Shown here: positions 38,409-47,340 of the stretch, in pieces
Layout of the letters: each line of letters begins with the position of its first letter
Numbering within the stretch: position 1 is the stretch's first letter
Origin: Knoellia subterranea KCTC 19937
GTDB taxonomy: Bacteria > Actinomycetota > Actinomycetes > Actinomycetales > Dermatophilaceae
Assembly: GCF_000768685.1 (NCBI RefSeq)
Contig: NZ_AVPK01000012.1
Span: forward strand, 1-64,000
DNA: 64,000 nucleotides
Direction of reading: 5' to 3'
Notes under the pieces: model-generated
Databases searched by the model: none
What the model was told of the DNA's origin: nothing
Seen by the model: the letters and a program-made list of their open reading frames with translations, nothing else
Program-made: the position numbers and the translations under genes

Positions 38409-39062
38409 TCAGAGCAGGCCAGCCCGCTCAGCGAGGACCGCGACCTGCGTGCGGCTCTGCACACCCAGCTTGAGCTGCGCGCTCGACAGGTGTGACTTCA
38501 CCGTCGCCTCGCCCATGAACAGGGACCGCGCCGCCTCAGCATTCGTCATGCCATGACCGACCGCGCGGACGACGTCCACCTCGCGAGGAGTGAGCGTTGC
38601 CACCAACCCCTCGGCCGCCACCCGACGCTCCCGCGCAGGATCCGACAGCAACTGCTCGATGACCTGTCGCGCCGGCCCCGGCGACAACACGCTGTCCCCG
38701 GCCGCGACGGCGCGCACCGCCCCGATGATCTCCTGTGGACCGGCCGACTTGAGCAGGAACGACGTCGCCCCCGCCTCCAGAGCACGCATGACCGCGTTGT
38801 CGTGTTCATACGTCGTCAGCACGATGACCCGCGGCGGGTCGGTCAGCGATTGCAGAGCCGCCGTTGCACTGATGCCGTCCTGCCGACGCATCCGGACGTC
38901 CATGAGGATCACGTCGGGCCGGTGTCGGTGCACGGCCTCCATGACCTCGTCGCCGTCCTCCACGCTGGCCACGACCTCGACGTCGTCGGCCGATCCGAGG
39001 ATGCTGCGCAGCGCCCCGCACGTCAGCGCGTCGTCGTCGACCACCAGAACGCGGATCGTCAT
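38409..39062 (-). CDS. NarL/LiaR-type response regulator
   Basis: Predicted 217 aa from ATG at 39062 (GGAGGAGA upstream). Receiver domain with VVDDDALT, phospho-acceptor Asp in DVILMDVRM and Lys in FLLKSA. LuxR-type helix-turn-helix at the C-terminus (LTPREVDVVRAVGHGMTN, ATVKSHLSSAQLKLG). It is coupled to the histidine kinase by an ATGA overlap. DNA targets unknown; the neighbouring promoter with 15-bp repeats at 40384-40431 is a candidate. Confidence 0.95.
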   Translation of the reverse strand: MTIRVLVVDDDALTCGALRSILGSADDVEVVASVEDGDEVMEAVHRHRPDVILMDVRMRRQDGISATAALQSLTDPPRVIVLTTYEHDNAVMRALEAGATSFLLKSAGPQEIIGAVRAVAAGDSVLSPGPARQVIEQLLSDPARERRVAAEGLVATLTPREVDVVRAVGHGMTNAEAARSLFMGEATVKSHLSSAQLKLGVQSRTQVAVLAERAGLL

Positions 39063-40348
39063 CTTCTCTCCTCCCGAACCGATCCCTCCGGCACCCACGG
39101 CAGCCGCACGGCAACCCGGAACACCCGTCGCTGGTCGACGAAGCACCGGAAATCGCCGTCGAGCGCCTGCACCCGATGGCGTATGCCGTCCAGTCCGGAG
39201 CCGGGGCGAAACTCCAGTGCCGCTTCGGCCGGGAGGTGGTTGGCCACCTCGATCTGTACGCCCGATTCGGGGGCCGCACGAACCAGCACCCGAACACCGA
39301 TGCCCGGCGCGTGCTTGCGGGCGTTGGTGAGCAGTTCCTGGGTGATCCGGTAGGCACTGCGGCTCGTCGTCTCGGCGAGCCCGCCCAGCCCATCGATCTG
39401 CACGGTCGACACGAGGTTCACCCCGGTCGAGACCGTGTCATCCACGAGCGAGGCGATGTCGGCCAGCGTCGGCACCACCGCGGCCACGTCAGGTGAATCC
39501 GGCTGTCGCAGAACGGCAAGCAGCGATCTCAGGTCCACCATCGACTGCTGAGCATTCACCCGCAACAGCTTGGCCGCGTCGGCCACCCGCTGGTCCTCGC
39601 CGGCGTTCACCTCGAGCGCACCGGCGTGGAGCGACAGCAGCGACAACCGGTGTCCCAGAGCGTCATGCACCTCTTGCGCGATGCGTTCGCGCTCGGCCTG
39701 CCGCCCCACCTCGTCGCTGAGCGCGTCCACCACGACCTGTTGGTCCTCGACGCGCGCCGACGCCTGAGTGAAGCCCTGCCGGAACCGGATGAGCAGGGCG
39801 AGCCCCACGCACACCACCACGAGTCCGGCGGTGATCAAGGCAACGACCCACCAGGACAGTGGCTCGAAGCGGGCGCCGGTGTCGCTGGACCACAGCGTCT
39901 GGAAGAACGAATCCTGGATCGACGTGCCCCGTGAGTCACGCCAGATCGCGACGTACGTCGAGACGGTCACCAAACCGATCAGGACACCTGCGACGCGGTC
40001 GACACGACGCACGAGCAGCGAGCCCAACGCGATGAGCGACGGGACCGGATCGAGCGGGAAGATCAGCGGAACCAGGCTCGTCGCCACCACCAACGCCTCG
40101 GGCCAGCGGCGTCGCCAGTGCAGAGCAGCCGCTGCGAGCAGCCCCACGAGCCAGACGCCCATCGCGAGATTCGACGCCGTCGGCATCGGCCGACCGTTGT
40201 GCCGCACGTCAAAGGTCGAGATCGCAAGGACCGACGTGAACAGGCACAGCGGGAAATACACGAGCCACATGCGCCAGCTCGGCCGCAGCAGCCGGGGAGC
40301 CCACGTGACCGCGCGTGGCGGTGCTTGCGAGGCGGCGACAGTGGTCAT
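39059..40348 (-). CDS. sensor histidine kinase (NarL-partner, HisKA_3 type)
   Basis: Predicted 429 aa from ATG at 40348. The N-terminus has about five or six membrane segments (about 30-220), a coiled-coil-prone linker, a HisKA_3 dimerisation domain with RIAQEVHDALGHRLSLL carrying the phospho-His, and a reduced HATPase domain with ELLTNARKHAPG and GSGLDGIRHRV. It signals to the response regulator immediately downstream. The signal is unknown; membrane-embedded sensing is typical of this subgroup. Confidence 0.94.
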   Translation of the reverse strand: MTTVAASQAPPRAVTWAPRLLRPSWRMWLVYFPLCLFTSVLAISTFDVRHNGRPMPTASNLAMGVWLVGLLAAAALHWRRRWPEALVVATSLVPLIFPLDPVPSLIALGSLLVRRVDRVAGVLIGLVTVSTYVAIWRDSRGTSIQDSFFQTLWSSDTGARFEPLSWWVVALITAGLVVVCVGLALLIRFRQGFTQASARVEDQQVVVDALSDEVGRQAERERIAQEVHDALGHRLSLLSLHAGALEVNAGEDQRVADAAKLLRVNAQQSMVDLRSLLAVLRQPDSPDVAAVVPTLADIASLVDDTVSTGVNLVSTVQIDGLGGLAETTSRSAYRITQELLTNARKHAPGIGVRVLVRAAPESGVQIEVANHLPAEAALEFRPGSGLDGIRHRVQALDGDFRCFVDQRRVFRVAVRLPWVPEGSVREERR

Positions 40349-40383
40349 GGGGTGAAAAGTAGAGCGCGGCACCGACAGCCACG

Positions 40384-40431
40384 TCCCCCGAACGGCTCGA
40401 CACGGCATACCCCATCTCCCCCGAACGGCTC
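40384..40431. repeat. 15-bp direct repeat in the kinase / Pro-rich protein divergent region
   Basis: TCCCCCGAACGGCTC occurs at 40384-40398 and 40417-40431, 33 bp apart (about three helical turns), between the divergent kinase and plus-strand gene. CGGCATAC sits between the copies at 40403. It could be an operator for the adjacent response regulator. Confidence 0.55.
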
Positions 40432-40536
40432 CGCAAGGCGAGCCGCCCTGTGGGAGACCGCAACCCGGCATACGCGATGAACTCGGTCCGTCAACGAGAA
40501 CCGGCCGGACAGCGGCCGCGAGCCAAGGAGTACAGC

Positions 40537-41133
40537 ATGAGCCAGCAGCCGATCCAGCCCCAGAATCCGCAGCCCGGACAGTGGCAGCCGACCTACCCGC
40601 CGGCGCCGCCGGTCAAGGAGAAGAACTGGTTCATGAGGCACAAGATCCTCACCGGCATCCTCGGCCTCGTCGTCGTCGGTGGGCTGGCGGGAGCTCTCGG
40701 CGGTGGAGGGGACACGCCGAGCGCCTCGTCCGAGCCGACGACCGCCACGTCAGGTGCGCCTGCGGCCGCGACCCCTGCGACCGCCCCTGCGGAGAACGCC
40801 GTCGACCCCGATGACGCCGGCAACGAGGCGAATCCCGTGACGATCGTGGAGGGGAAGGCGTTCGACATCCGCAAGTTCGCCTACGCCGCCGGCTGGAAGG
40901 TGACGAGCAACGACTTCGGCATGGAGCTCAAGAACCTCAAGGTGACGAACAACCGGGGTGAGCGCGACGGGGCGCTGGTGCAGATCAAGTACATGAAGGG
41001 CTCTGAAGTCCTCGCCACGATCGACTGCACATCCGATCAGATCCTGCCCGGCCAGACCGTGACGCTGAACTGCTTCGGGACGGAGAAGAAGCCGAGCGGA
41101 TACGACCGCATCACGATCAACGACACCTTCTGA
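40537..41133 (+). CDS. membrane-anchored protein with extracytoplasmic FxLYD/DUF4352-like domain
   Basis: Predicted 198 aa with an AAGGAG site. A Gln/Pro-rich cytoplasmic N-terminus of about 28 residues is followed by one membrane segment (about 38-58), a Thr/Ala/Pro linker and a C-terminal beta domain with LKNLKVTNNRGERDGALVQI and two cysteines. The arrangement is common in actinobacterial immunoglobulin-like surface proteins of unknown function. It is divergent from the two-component system and could be its target. Confidence 0.75.
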   Translation: MSQQPIQPQNPQPGQWQPTYPPAPPVKEKNWFMRHKILTGILGLVVVGGLAGALGGGGDTPSASSEPTTATSGAPAAATPATAPAENAVDPDDAGNEANPVTIVEGKAFDIRKFAYAAGWKVTSNDFGMELKNLKVTNNRGERDGALVQIKYMKGSEVLATIDCTSDQILPGQTVTLNCFGTEKKPSGYDRITINDTF

Positions 41134-41158
41134 ACAGCCTTTCAGGACAACCCTTTTC

Positions 41159-41195
41159 GGTATGCCGTCCGCTCGCCTCGAGCGGACGGCGTACC
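41159..41195 (+). terminator. octamer-pair terminator hairpin
   Basis: Arms 41159-41173 and 41181-41195 pair over 15 bp with one G-T wobble around a 7-nt loop. The left arm carries GTATGCCG and the right arm the near copy CGGCGTAC. It lies 26 nt past the stop of the preceding gene. Confidence 0.8.
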
Positions 41196-41324
41196 TCCCC
41201 TCGACTCACCGAAACGGCCACTGTCAGTGGTCGCAGGCACACTGGACAACGACCGGTCGCAGGGGGCTGGTCGTCTTCACCAACGCCGTGCATCCTGGTG
41301 CGCGCCGAGCATTTGGAGGTCGTC

Positions 41325-41933
41325 ATGACCCAACCCGATTACACCCATCTGACCCTCGTGGTCGACCGCTCCGGGAGCATGTCGACCGATCGTGACGAGG
41401 CGCAGGCAGGGATCAATTCCCTTCTCGCAGAGCAGTTCTCGCTCGACGGGAAGCTCACGGTGACGCTGTCGCAGTTCGACAGCGAGTTCGACACGATCGA
41501 GCGGATGCGGGACACGCCGTTCACCTACGAGCTCGAGCCGCGCGGCATGACGGCCCTGCTCGACGCCGTCGGGATGGAGGTCGTGCGCACTGGTGAGGAC
41601 CTCGCTGCCCTCGCTGAGTCCGAGCGGCCCGGGAGGGTTCTGCTCGTCGTCGTGACGGACGGACACGAGAACTCCTCGCACGAGTACACGCTGGAGCGGG
41701 TCCGTGAACTACTGCGCGTCCAGCGCGAGGACTTCGCCTGGGAGGTGCAGTTCCTGGGCGCCGACGATGCCGCATGGCAGGGTCGCGAGCTCGGAGTCCG
41801 GACGACACGTTTCGCGAACAGCAAGGCCGGCAAGAAGGCGGTGTTCGAGTCGATGTCCGCGTCACTCAAGGTCTATCGCGAGGCGCCCGTGGCGGGTGCG
41901 TTCGAGATGCCCGAAGAGGTCACCGGCAGCTGA
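41325..41933 (+). CDS. cytoplasmic von Willebrand factor A domain protein
   Basis: Predicted 202 aa; GGAGG lies 7 nt before ATG. It is almost entirely one VWA domain with MIDAS motif DRSGSMS (about residue 15), a Thr in RGMTALLDAV and an Asp in VVTDGHEN. No signal peptide or membrane segment. Such stand-alone VWA proteins resemble those of tellurite/stress or phage-like contexts, but no partner ATPase is adjacent. Role unknown. Confidence 0.85.
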   Translation: MTQPDYTHLTLVVDRSGSMSTDRDEAQAGINSLLAEQFSLDGKLTVTLSQFDSEFDTIERMRDTPFTYELEPRGMTALLDAVGMEVVRTGEDLAALAESERPGRVLLVVVTDGHENSSHEYTLERVRELLRVQREDFAWEVQFLGADDAAWQGRELGVRTTRFANSKAGKKAVFESMSASLKVYREAPVAGAFEMPEEVTGS

Positions 41934-42161
41934 GGCGGGCGGCTTGGCCAGGCGGCGTCCGGGGTTGCCAGGGGGCTGGGGATAACTTCGCGGCCGGTTT
42001 GGCGAATCGCGGCACACTGCCTGACATGACGTGTTTGCGAAGGTTCGGGCCCCGTGCCAAGTGGCGGATTCCCCGGATTTCTCTACTCTGGGTAGCAAGT
42101 CACGATGCTGCGCGCCCTCTTTGCGGCCTGCCGGCACCGCACCACGGAGGGGTTCCGCACG

Positions 42162-42770
42162 ATGAAGTCACGCACGACGATGACGTATGCCGTTGCCTTG
42201 GCTCTGGCGTCCACGCTCGCCCTGGCGGGGTGCAACGGCGGTGAGAAGGAGCCGACGAAGTCGGCCACGGGGACAAGTCCTGCGACGGGATCTGCGAGCC
42301 CGAGCGGTTCTCCCAGCTCGAGCGCGACGACGTCGCCCAGCGCTTCCACGGCAGTCAGCATCCCCGCCGCCGCCCGCGCGCATACCGACGAGGGCGCCAT
42401 CGCGTTCGTCCGCTTCTTCTTCGAGACGGTGAATGCCGCACACCGTGCGCCTGACACGACCCTCCTGCCCCCGCTCTCGACGAATGAGTGCAAGAGCTGC
42501 ACCTCACTTCAAGCGACTGCGCTTGAGTACGCGACAAAGGGCCATCGAGCCGAGTCCGCACCGACAGCGCCGTTGAGCGCATTGCGCATGCGCGTTGCTT
42601 TGCCTGCCGACCCCGTGATGGTCGAGTTCACCCTGACGCAGAACAAGACAAGCGTCGTCGACAAGGCCGGCAACATCGTCGACTCCCAGGAGCGAAAGCA
42701 GCGCAGCCAGATCGCGGTGCTCGTCTGGAAGGAGGGGCAATGGTTCATGAATGGGCTCGCCGCGGCCTAG
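42162..42770 (+). CDS. DUF6318 lipoprotein
   Basis: Predicted 202 aa. Signal peptide with lipobox LAGC (Cys at about 23), a Ser/Thr/Ala/Pro linker, then a domain beginning GAIAFVRFFFETVNAAHR with a CKSC cysteine pair. This matches the actinobacterial DUF6318 family of surface lipoproteins with unknown function. The last 31 nt overlap the start of the next gene, indicating coupling. Confidence 0.8.
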   Translation: MKSRTTMTYAVALALASTLALAGCNGGEKEPTKSATGTSPATGSASPSGSPSSSATTSPSASTAVSIPAAARAHTDEGAIAFVRFFFETVNAAHRAPDTTLLPPLSTNECKSCTSLQATALEYATKGHRAESAPTAPLSALRMRVALPADPVMVEFTLTQNKTSVVDKAGNIVDSQERKQRSQIAVLVWKEGQWFMNGLAAA

Positions 42771-43660
42771 CCTTTGCTGTTGCATCCTTCGTTGTGCTTA
42801 CTGCGGGTGCAGCGCATGCGGCAACGGGCGACGACATCTTCGGCTCTGTCGATGACGACGGTCTGCAGACGAGTGGCTTGGGCAAAGGTGAACTGAACAA
42901 GCTCGGTAGCAAGACGCATAACGCAGCCAACGCGTCGTCCACACCGCCGTGGTATCAGTACGGCTCCTCCTCCTTCTGCTCGAACACTCCCCCGGGCGCA
43001 TCCGGCGGATCGGATCCGAGCTGCACGGCCGAGTTCGCGGTCTGCAACCCCACCGGTGCCAGTGGCGGCGCGTCGGGTCCGGCCGTTCGCGTCTGGCAGC
43101 GCGAAGTCGATCGAACCGGGCAGCCGATAGCCGGGGCCGCCTGGCGCGAGATTGGTTGGACGTGTCTGTCGTCGCTCGTCCCCGGGGCAACCAACGTGCT
43201 CACGATGCAGATGATCCTCAACGAGTTCCACGACACGGTCTTCGCCAAGCCGACGGCGTCGATCCAGCCTGTCGGACTCAAGACTCTCGTGAACCTGCCG
43301 ACGTATTACGAGCTGAAGTGGCCCGAGGCGGGCTTCGAGCCGGGCGAGGCCGACACCACGACTCTGGTTGGTCGCCGCGTCGAGATCGAACCGGTCTTCG
43401 TCAGTGCGACGTACATCTACGGCGACGGCGAAGCCAGCGGACCGGTCGAGTCCCTGGGTGGCCCCTACCCCACCGGTGACGTGATCCACACGTACCGACA
43501 GAGGATGATCGCCCCGGTTCAGATCAACGTCACCTACTCCGGACGATTCCGCGTCGACGGCGGAGCCTGGATCGACATTCCCGACACCGTCACGATCGAA
43601 GGAACCGCGTCCAACCTCGAAGTCGCCGAGGCCAAGGCGCGCCTCTACAACAACGGTTGA
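42740..43660 (+). CDS. secreted protein of unknown function, partner of DUF6318 lipoprotein
   Basis: Predicted 306 aa; GGAGGGG lies just before ATG 42740, inside the previous gene. Cleavable signal peptide (about 1-27, ending AAHA). The mature part is Ser/Gly/Pro-rich with several cysteines, then beta-rich with FVSATYIYGDGEA and VIHTYRQRMIAPVQINVTYS, which resembles a PKD-like fold. No named family recognised. The 31-nt overlap suggests that it and the DUF6318 lipoprotein are made together; both end up outside the membrane. Confidence 0.78.
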   Translation: MVHEWARRGLAFAVASFVVLTAGAAHAATGDDIFGSVDDDGLQTSGLGKGELNKLGSKTHNAANASSTPPWYQYGSSSFCSNTPPGASGGSDPSCTAEFAVCNPTGASGGASGPAVRVWQREVDRTGQPIAGAAWREIGWTCLSSLVPGATNVLTMQMILNEFHDTVFAKPTASIQPVGLKTLVNLPTYYELKWPEAGFEPGEADTTTLVGRRVEIEPVFVSATYIYGDGEASGPVESLGGPYPTGDVIHTYRQRMIAPVQINVTYSGRFRVDGGAWIDIPDTVTIEGTASNLEVAEAKARLYNNG

Positions 43661-43823
43661 GTCCGGTGAGGCACCCGGCCTGCCGGACGGTCTGAGCAGG
43701 ATTGGCTATCTACGTTGCGATAATTGCTTCACCAGGTGGAGCAAAGGCACGTCATTTGCTGAGTACCCCTGCGTGTGACGAGCGCGGCGACCCAGCGTGC
43801 CCAGCTAGCCAAGCCCAAATCCC

Positions 43824-44396
43824 TCAGGCGGCTTCCGCGACCACGACGTAGTTCGCGACGCGATGCCCGTCCTTGCGATAGCCGAGTTCGTCGTCGCACG
43901 TGATGAGCACGATCCGACGGCTCGACGTGTTCGGGCCCCACACTGTGTCGTCCCCGGTCAGTTCGACCTTGTCGACGACGTCCGTGCGCGTCACCTCGAA
44001 CGTCAGGTCCGCATCTCCCGCGACGAGGGCGAAGCGGTCCCCGACCCGCAGCTCGGGGAGTCGGGCAAAGACGTCCTTGGCGCCGGAGTGCTCAAGGTGC
44101 CCGGCGACGACCGCCGTTCCGACAGCCCCCGGTCGGACGCGGTCATAGCCCTGCAACCACATCGCGGTGCGCGCCGGAGGGTTGACTCGCCCATCAGCGT
44201 TGACCGTCCCACCGCGGAGATCGACGGCGACACCGATGGACGCAATCTCCAGCCGCGGCCCGACGGCACCGGACAACTTCGAGGACGCCTCGTCGAACGC
44301 TCCCCCTCCTCCCCCGGCTGTGAAACCGAGGACGACGAGGAACGCTCCGACGAGAACGGCTCCCAGGGCACCCAGCCGCAGTGGGCGCCGCGACAT
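43824..44396 (-). CDS. class F-type sortase
   Basis: Predicted 190 aa. One N-terminal membrane anchor (about 9-28) and a sortase domain with the catalytic His in AVVAGHLEHSG, the Cys in VLITCDDELGY and an Arg in DGHRVANYV. Class E/F sortases of actinobacteria join surface proteins to the wall at LPxTG-like signals. Its start overlaps the stop of the putative partner gene by one base (TGATG). The partner lacks a recognisable LPxTG motif. Confidence 0.87.
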   Translation of the reverse strand: MSRRPLRLGALGAVLVGAFLVVLGFTAGGGGGAFDEASSKLSGAVGPRLEIASIGVAVDLRGGTVNADGRVNPPARTAMWLQGYDRVRPGAVGTAVVAGHLEHSGAKDVFARLPELRVGDRFALVAGDADLTFEVTRTDVVDKVELTGDDTVWGPNTSSRRIVLITCDDELGYRKDGHRVANYVVVAEAA

Positions 44397-45142
44397 CAGG
44401 AGTGCAGGCCCCGGCGGCGGTTCACCAGGACGAGGGCAGAGCCGCCGGCGAGCATGAGGGCCGCTCCGCTGCCGACAAGCCGGAAGTCAATGCCTGCCGG
44501 GTCGACACCGTCGGTCTCGACGACCGGCTTCGTCGGCGTCTGGGACGGCGTGGAGGTTCCGGGCGGCGTCGACGTCCCGCTCGGCGTTTCCGTGGGCGTG
44601 GCAGTCACCGTCGGCGTCACGGTCACAGTCGGCGTGGGCGTCGTCGTTGCAGTGGGCGTCGGGCTGGGGGTCGGCGTCTCCGTCGACGTCTTGCCCTTGC
44701 ACTGATCCACGGTGACCTCGTCGCCCTCACGCAGCTGCGCAACTCCAGCGGAGTCGACGGACCAGTTGGACTCCCAGTTCAGCCCGGGATAGGTCACCGT
44801 CTCACCAGTGTTCTCGGCCACGTAGGTGAACGGCGGGATGACATCGCGGCGGTCCTGGTGCTGGTCATGCCCCTGGGTGGTGATGGCCGCAGCATCAATG
44901 GTCAGCACGTTGAACGGATTGGTCGCCGAGGCCGTCGCGTGGCAGATCGTGATGTTCGGGTTGGGGTCGGCATACGCCGCGCCGGCCAGGGCGACGCCCG
45001 TCGCTCCCGCTCCGGCAAACGTCATCGCGAAGCCGCCTGCGCTGATGCGCCGAAGCACCCTGCGTCGCGTTCCGCGGGCACGGCGGGTGTCCTCCGTCGG
45101 CCAGATGGTGTTCGTCAGCTTCGTGATCTCGAGGTCGTCCAT
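44396..45142 (-). CDS. surface protein linked to sortase, with Thr/Pro stalk
   Basis: Predicted 248 aa. A long, basic N-terminus (possible Tat-like signal with RRRVLRRISAGG) leads to a domain with ITICHATASATNPFNV and GHDQHQDRRDVIPPF, a motif set found in actinobacterial surface proteins. A long Thr/Pro/Ser stalk, a hydrophobic segment (about 220-240) and a basic RRR tail follow. This is the architecture of a sorting substrate, but no LPxTG-like pentapeptide is visible before the hydrophobic segment. It is transcribed just ahead of the sortase. Confidence 0.78.
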   Translation of the reverse strand: MDDLEITKLTNTIWPTEDTRRARGTRRRVLRRISAGGFAMTFAGAGATGVALAGAAYADPNPNITICHATASATNPFNVLTIDAAAITTQGHDQHQDRRDVIPPFTYVAENTGETVTYPGLNWESNWSVDSAGVAQLREGDEVTVDQCKGKTSTETPTPSPTPTATTTPTPTVTVTPTVTATPTETPSGTSTPPGTSTPSQTPTKPVVETDGVDPAGIDFRLVGSGAALMLAGGSALVLVNRRRGLHS

Positions 45143-45230
45143 GTGCGTGCTCCTCCGTGCCAATCCCAAGGGGAATTCAAGGGCCGGTCGGCCCCCTGCA
45201 GGCCTTCTCGGTTCCACGGCGGACGCTAGC

Positions 45231-45264
45231 AGCACATACGTCACATGAGTCACATTTGTCACAT
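45231..45264 (-). promoter_or_regulatory. 9-bp-period direct repeats upstream of sortase locus
   Basis: On the minus strand ATGTGAC occurs three times at exact 9-bp steps (plus-strand GTCACAT at 45240, 45249 and 45258), with a partial fourth copy at 45231. They lie 90-120 nt before the surface-protein start and look like an operator. Confidence 0.5.
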
Positions 45265-45320
45265 CGGCACCAACGGCGTGTCGCCACCTCGGCGCGACAG
45301 CCCCCGGCGCCACTACGCCG

Positions 45321-46223
45321 TCAGTCGACCGCCGCGTCGTCGCGGAGCAGCGCGTAGCCATACGTGTCGAGCCACTCCCCCGAACGGTGCAAGGCATCCG
45401 CCACCGCATGAAGCTCGCGCCGCATCCCGACCCGTTCCATGAGACGCCATGACCGCTCGTTGTCCGCGAAGGAGAATGCCACGATCCGCCGAATCCCCAA
45501 CTCGGAGAGGCAGATCCGAATCATCGCGCGGACCGCTTCAGTGCCGAAACCCTTCCCCTCGTATGCCGGGTGCAGAGTCCACGCCAGCTCCGCCTGGGTG
45601 CCCCTCGCGTCGTCAACCACGTCCGTCTGGCCCCAGGCGTCCTCGACCCGGAGCATGAGGTCACCGATGACCTCACCGTCGTGCTCGACGACCAGCGTGA
45701 CGGCGATCCGGTCGGCTTCGGCGAATCGCGCCCGGAACGCCTCGATCGCCATGGGGCCGTCGCTCTGCCACTGGCACACGGAGTCGAGGTGCCGGAAGGC
45801 CCACACCGCATCGGCGTCCTCGGGGCGGGCCGGGCGAAGGGTCAGCCGTTCGGTCTGCTTCGGCCATGAGAGCCCAGTCAGAGGCGTCCCCGCGGCAGCC
45901 ACCGCCGCGGCGCCATCGACGGACACAGCGCCGTCGACGAACACAGGGCTATCGATGGACGGGGCACCGCCGACGGAGGCGGCACGGCTGTCCTTCGCAC
46001 CAGCTGGCTCCGAGACCATGCGCACAGCCAACAGCGGCGCTCCGACGTCACGCAAGCCCGCGAGCACGCCGTGCAACTGGGACTGATCGGCCAGCGCCCC
46101 GCTGAGCACCGACGTGCCGTCGCCGTCGTGACGGAGCTCGAGTCCGCCCAGCCGCCCTGACCAGTGTTCGTCGAGGTGGCCGGCCACCTGGAACTCATAC
46201 GTCGCAGCCACGGTGGCCCTCAC
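45321..46223 (-). CDS. GNAT acetyltransferase with N-terminal accessory domain
   Basis: Predicted 300 aa from GTG 46223, which overlaps the stop of the upstream pseudogene in GTGA. Residues 1-70 (YEFQVAGHLDEHWSGRLGG, LSGALADQSQLHGVL) form a small domain often seen alone in actinobacteria. A low-complexity Ala/Ser/Asp linker follows, then a RimJ/RimL-type GNAT domain (about 115-300) with LRPARPEDADAVW and HPAYEGKGFGTEAVRAMI for acetyl-CoA binding. Substrate unknown. The fusion of the two domains is unusual. Confidence 0.82.
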   Translation of the reverse strand: MRATVAATYEFQVAGHLDEHWSGRLGGLELRHDGDGTSVLSGALADQSQLHGVLAGLRDVGAPLLAVRMVSEPAGAKDSRAASVGGAPSIDSPVFVDGAVSVDGAAAVAAAGTPLTGLSWPKQTERLTLRPARPEDADAVWAFRHLDSVCQWQSDGPMAIEAFRARFAEADRIAVTLVVEHDGEVIGDLMLRVEDAWGQTDVVDDARGTQAELAWTLHPAYEGKGFGTEAVRAMIRICLSELGIRRIVAFSFADNERSWRLMERVGMRRELHAVADALHRSGEWLDTYGYALLRDDAAVD

Positions 46224-47154
46224 CCCCGCTGCCCCACGATGAGCCGCGCCCCGGGTCGAGGCTTCGACAACCGACCGTGACCGAGGGGCTCGCGCCGGAT
46301 GATCCACTCGGCGACAGCCAGGTTGATGACCCACGCAGCTCCACGCGACACATCGAGCGCGAGCGCCCCATCGCCGAACACTGCCCCGCCGATCCCTTCG
46401 GTGAACGCCTGTGTCCCCGCGGCCAGAGCAATGGCATAGGACCGCGTCATCCACGCCCGGTGCGTGGCCACGTCACCCCGACGGATGGCCCGCACGCCGA
46501 GCCCCAGCCCCGCGATCATCGCCGACCCGAAGCGGACACGCAGGACGAACAGCAGCACTCCCGAGTCGGGTTGCGGCGGGAAGAACAACGTCAACCACAA
46601 CGCGGACCCGGCGACGCCCAGCCCCGCCACCACCAACATGCGTCCCGATCGCCGGTGCCACTCCGGGTGACGGCGACGCAGCGCGCCGACGAACTGCAAC
46701 GACCCGACGAGCGCATAGACCGCTGCCGAGACGATGTGCACGACGACCGCCACGGGCGAGTCGGTGAGCCGCGCGTCACCCACGGCCTGGCCGCCATAGG
46801 CGACAGCGACGACGTCCGTTGCGTACTCCGGCGACGTCTCCGCAACGGTCGGGAGGACGAACCCCGCGATCACCTCAGTCGCGAACATGGAGAGGTAGCC
46901 GAGGGTCAGCACGATCCAGCCGGCCTAGCCCCATGCGCCGATTCGGCTGCGCTGGCGCAGATACATGTCGGTGATGCCCGCCAGGGCGAGCACGGCCATG
47001 ACGGCCTTGGCGGCGCTGCGCACGAACCAGTCGGTCGTCGCCAGGGTCGCAAGCTCCATCGGCGGGTGGTTGACCTGGACGCGACGAAGATCGCGCCGGC
47101 CGTGGCCGCGGCGATGCCGCCGGCCTGTCCGAGTCGAGTGGTCGGGATGTGCAT
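46220..47154 (-). pseudogene. chimeric, broken membrane-protein gene ending in a DUF2306 domain
   Basis: Start ATG 47154 (GAGGA upstream) reads MHIPTTRLGQAGG, then shifts frame near 47085. The new frame carries VQVNHPPMELATLATTDWF and more membrane helix, meets TAG at 46927-46925, and continues in the same frame with AGWIVLTLGYLSMFATEVIA into a DUF2306 domain (HIVSAAVYALVGSLQF, HRAWMTRSYAIAL). The N-terminal third and the DUF2306 part seem to come from different families. The 3' portion 46220-46912 remains open for 230 codons from an internal ATG and might still be expressed. Confidence 0.7.
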
Positions 47155-47340
47155 GGCGGGTCCTCTGCCTTCCGGGTTGCGGTGTGTCCCAGCGGTTTCC
47201 GGGACAGGTCGAACCTAGGAAAAGGAAGGGTGACCGCACATCACCACATGATGTGACCGCCGTGGTGATTCCCGGACGACCAAGGCAGAGGCGACCAAGG
47301 CAGGGGCGACCCACGCACACGCGGCCCACCACACAAGGTG

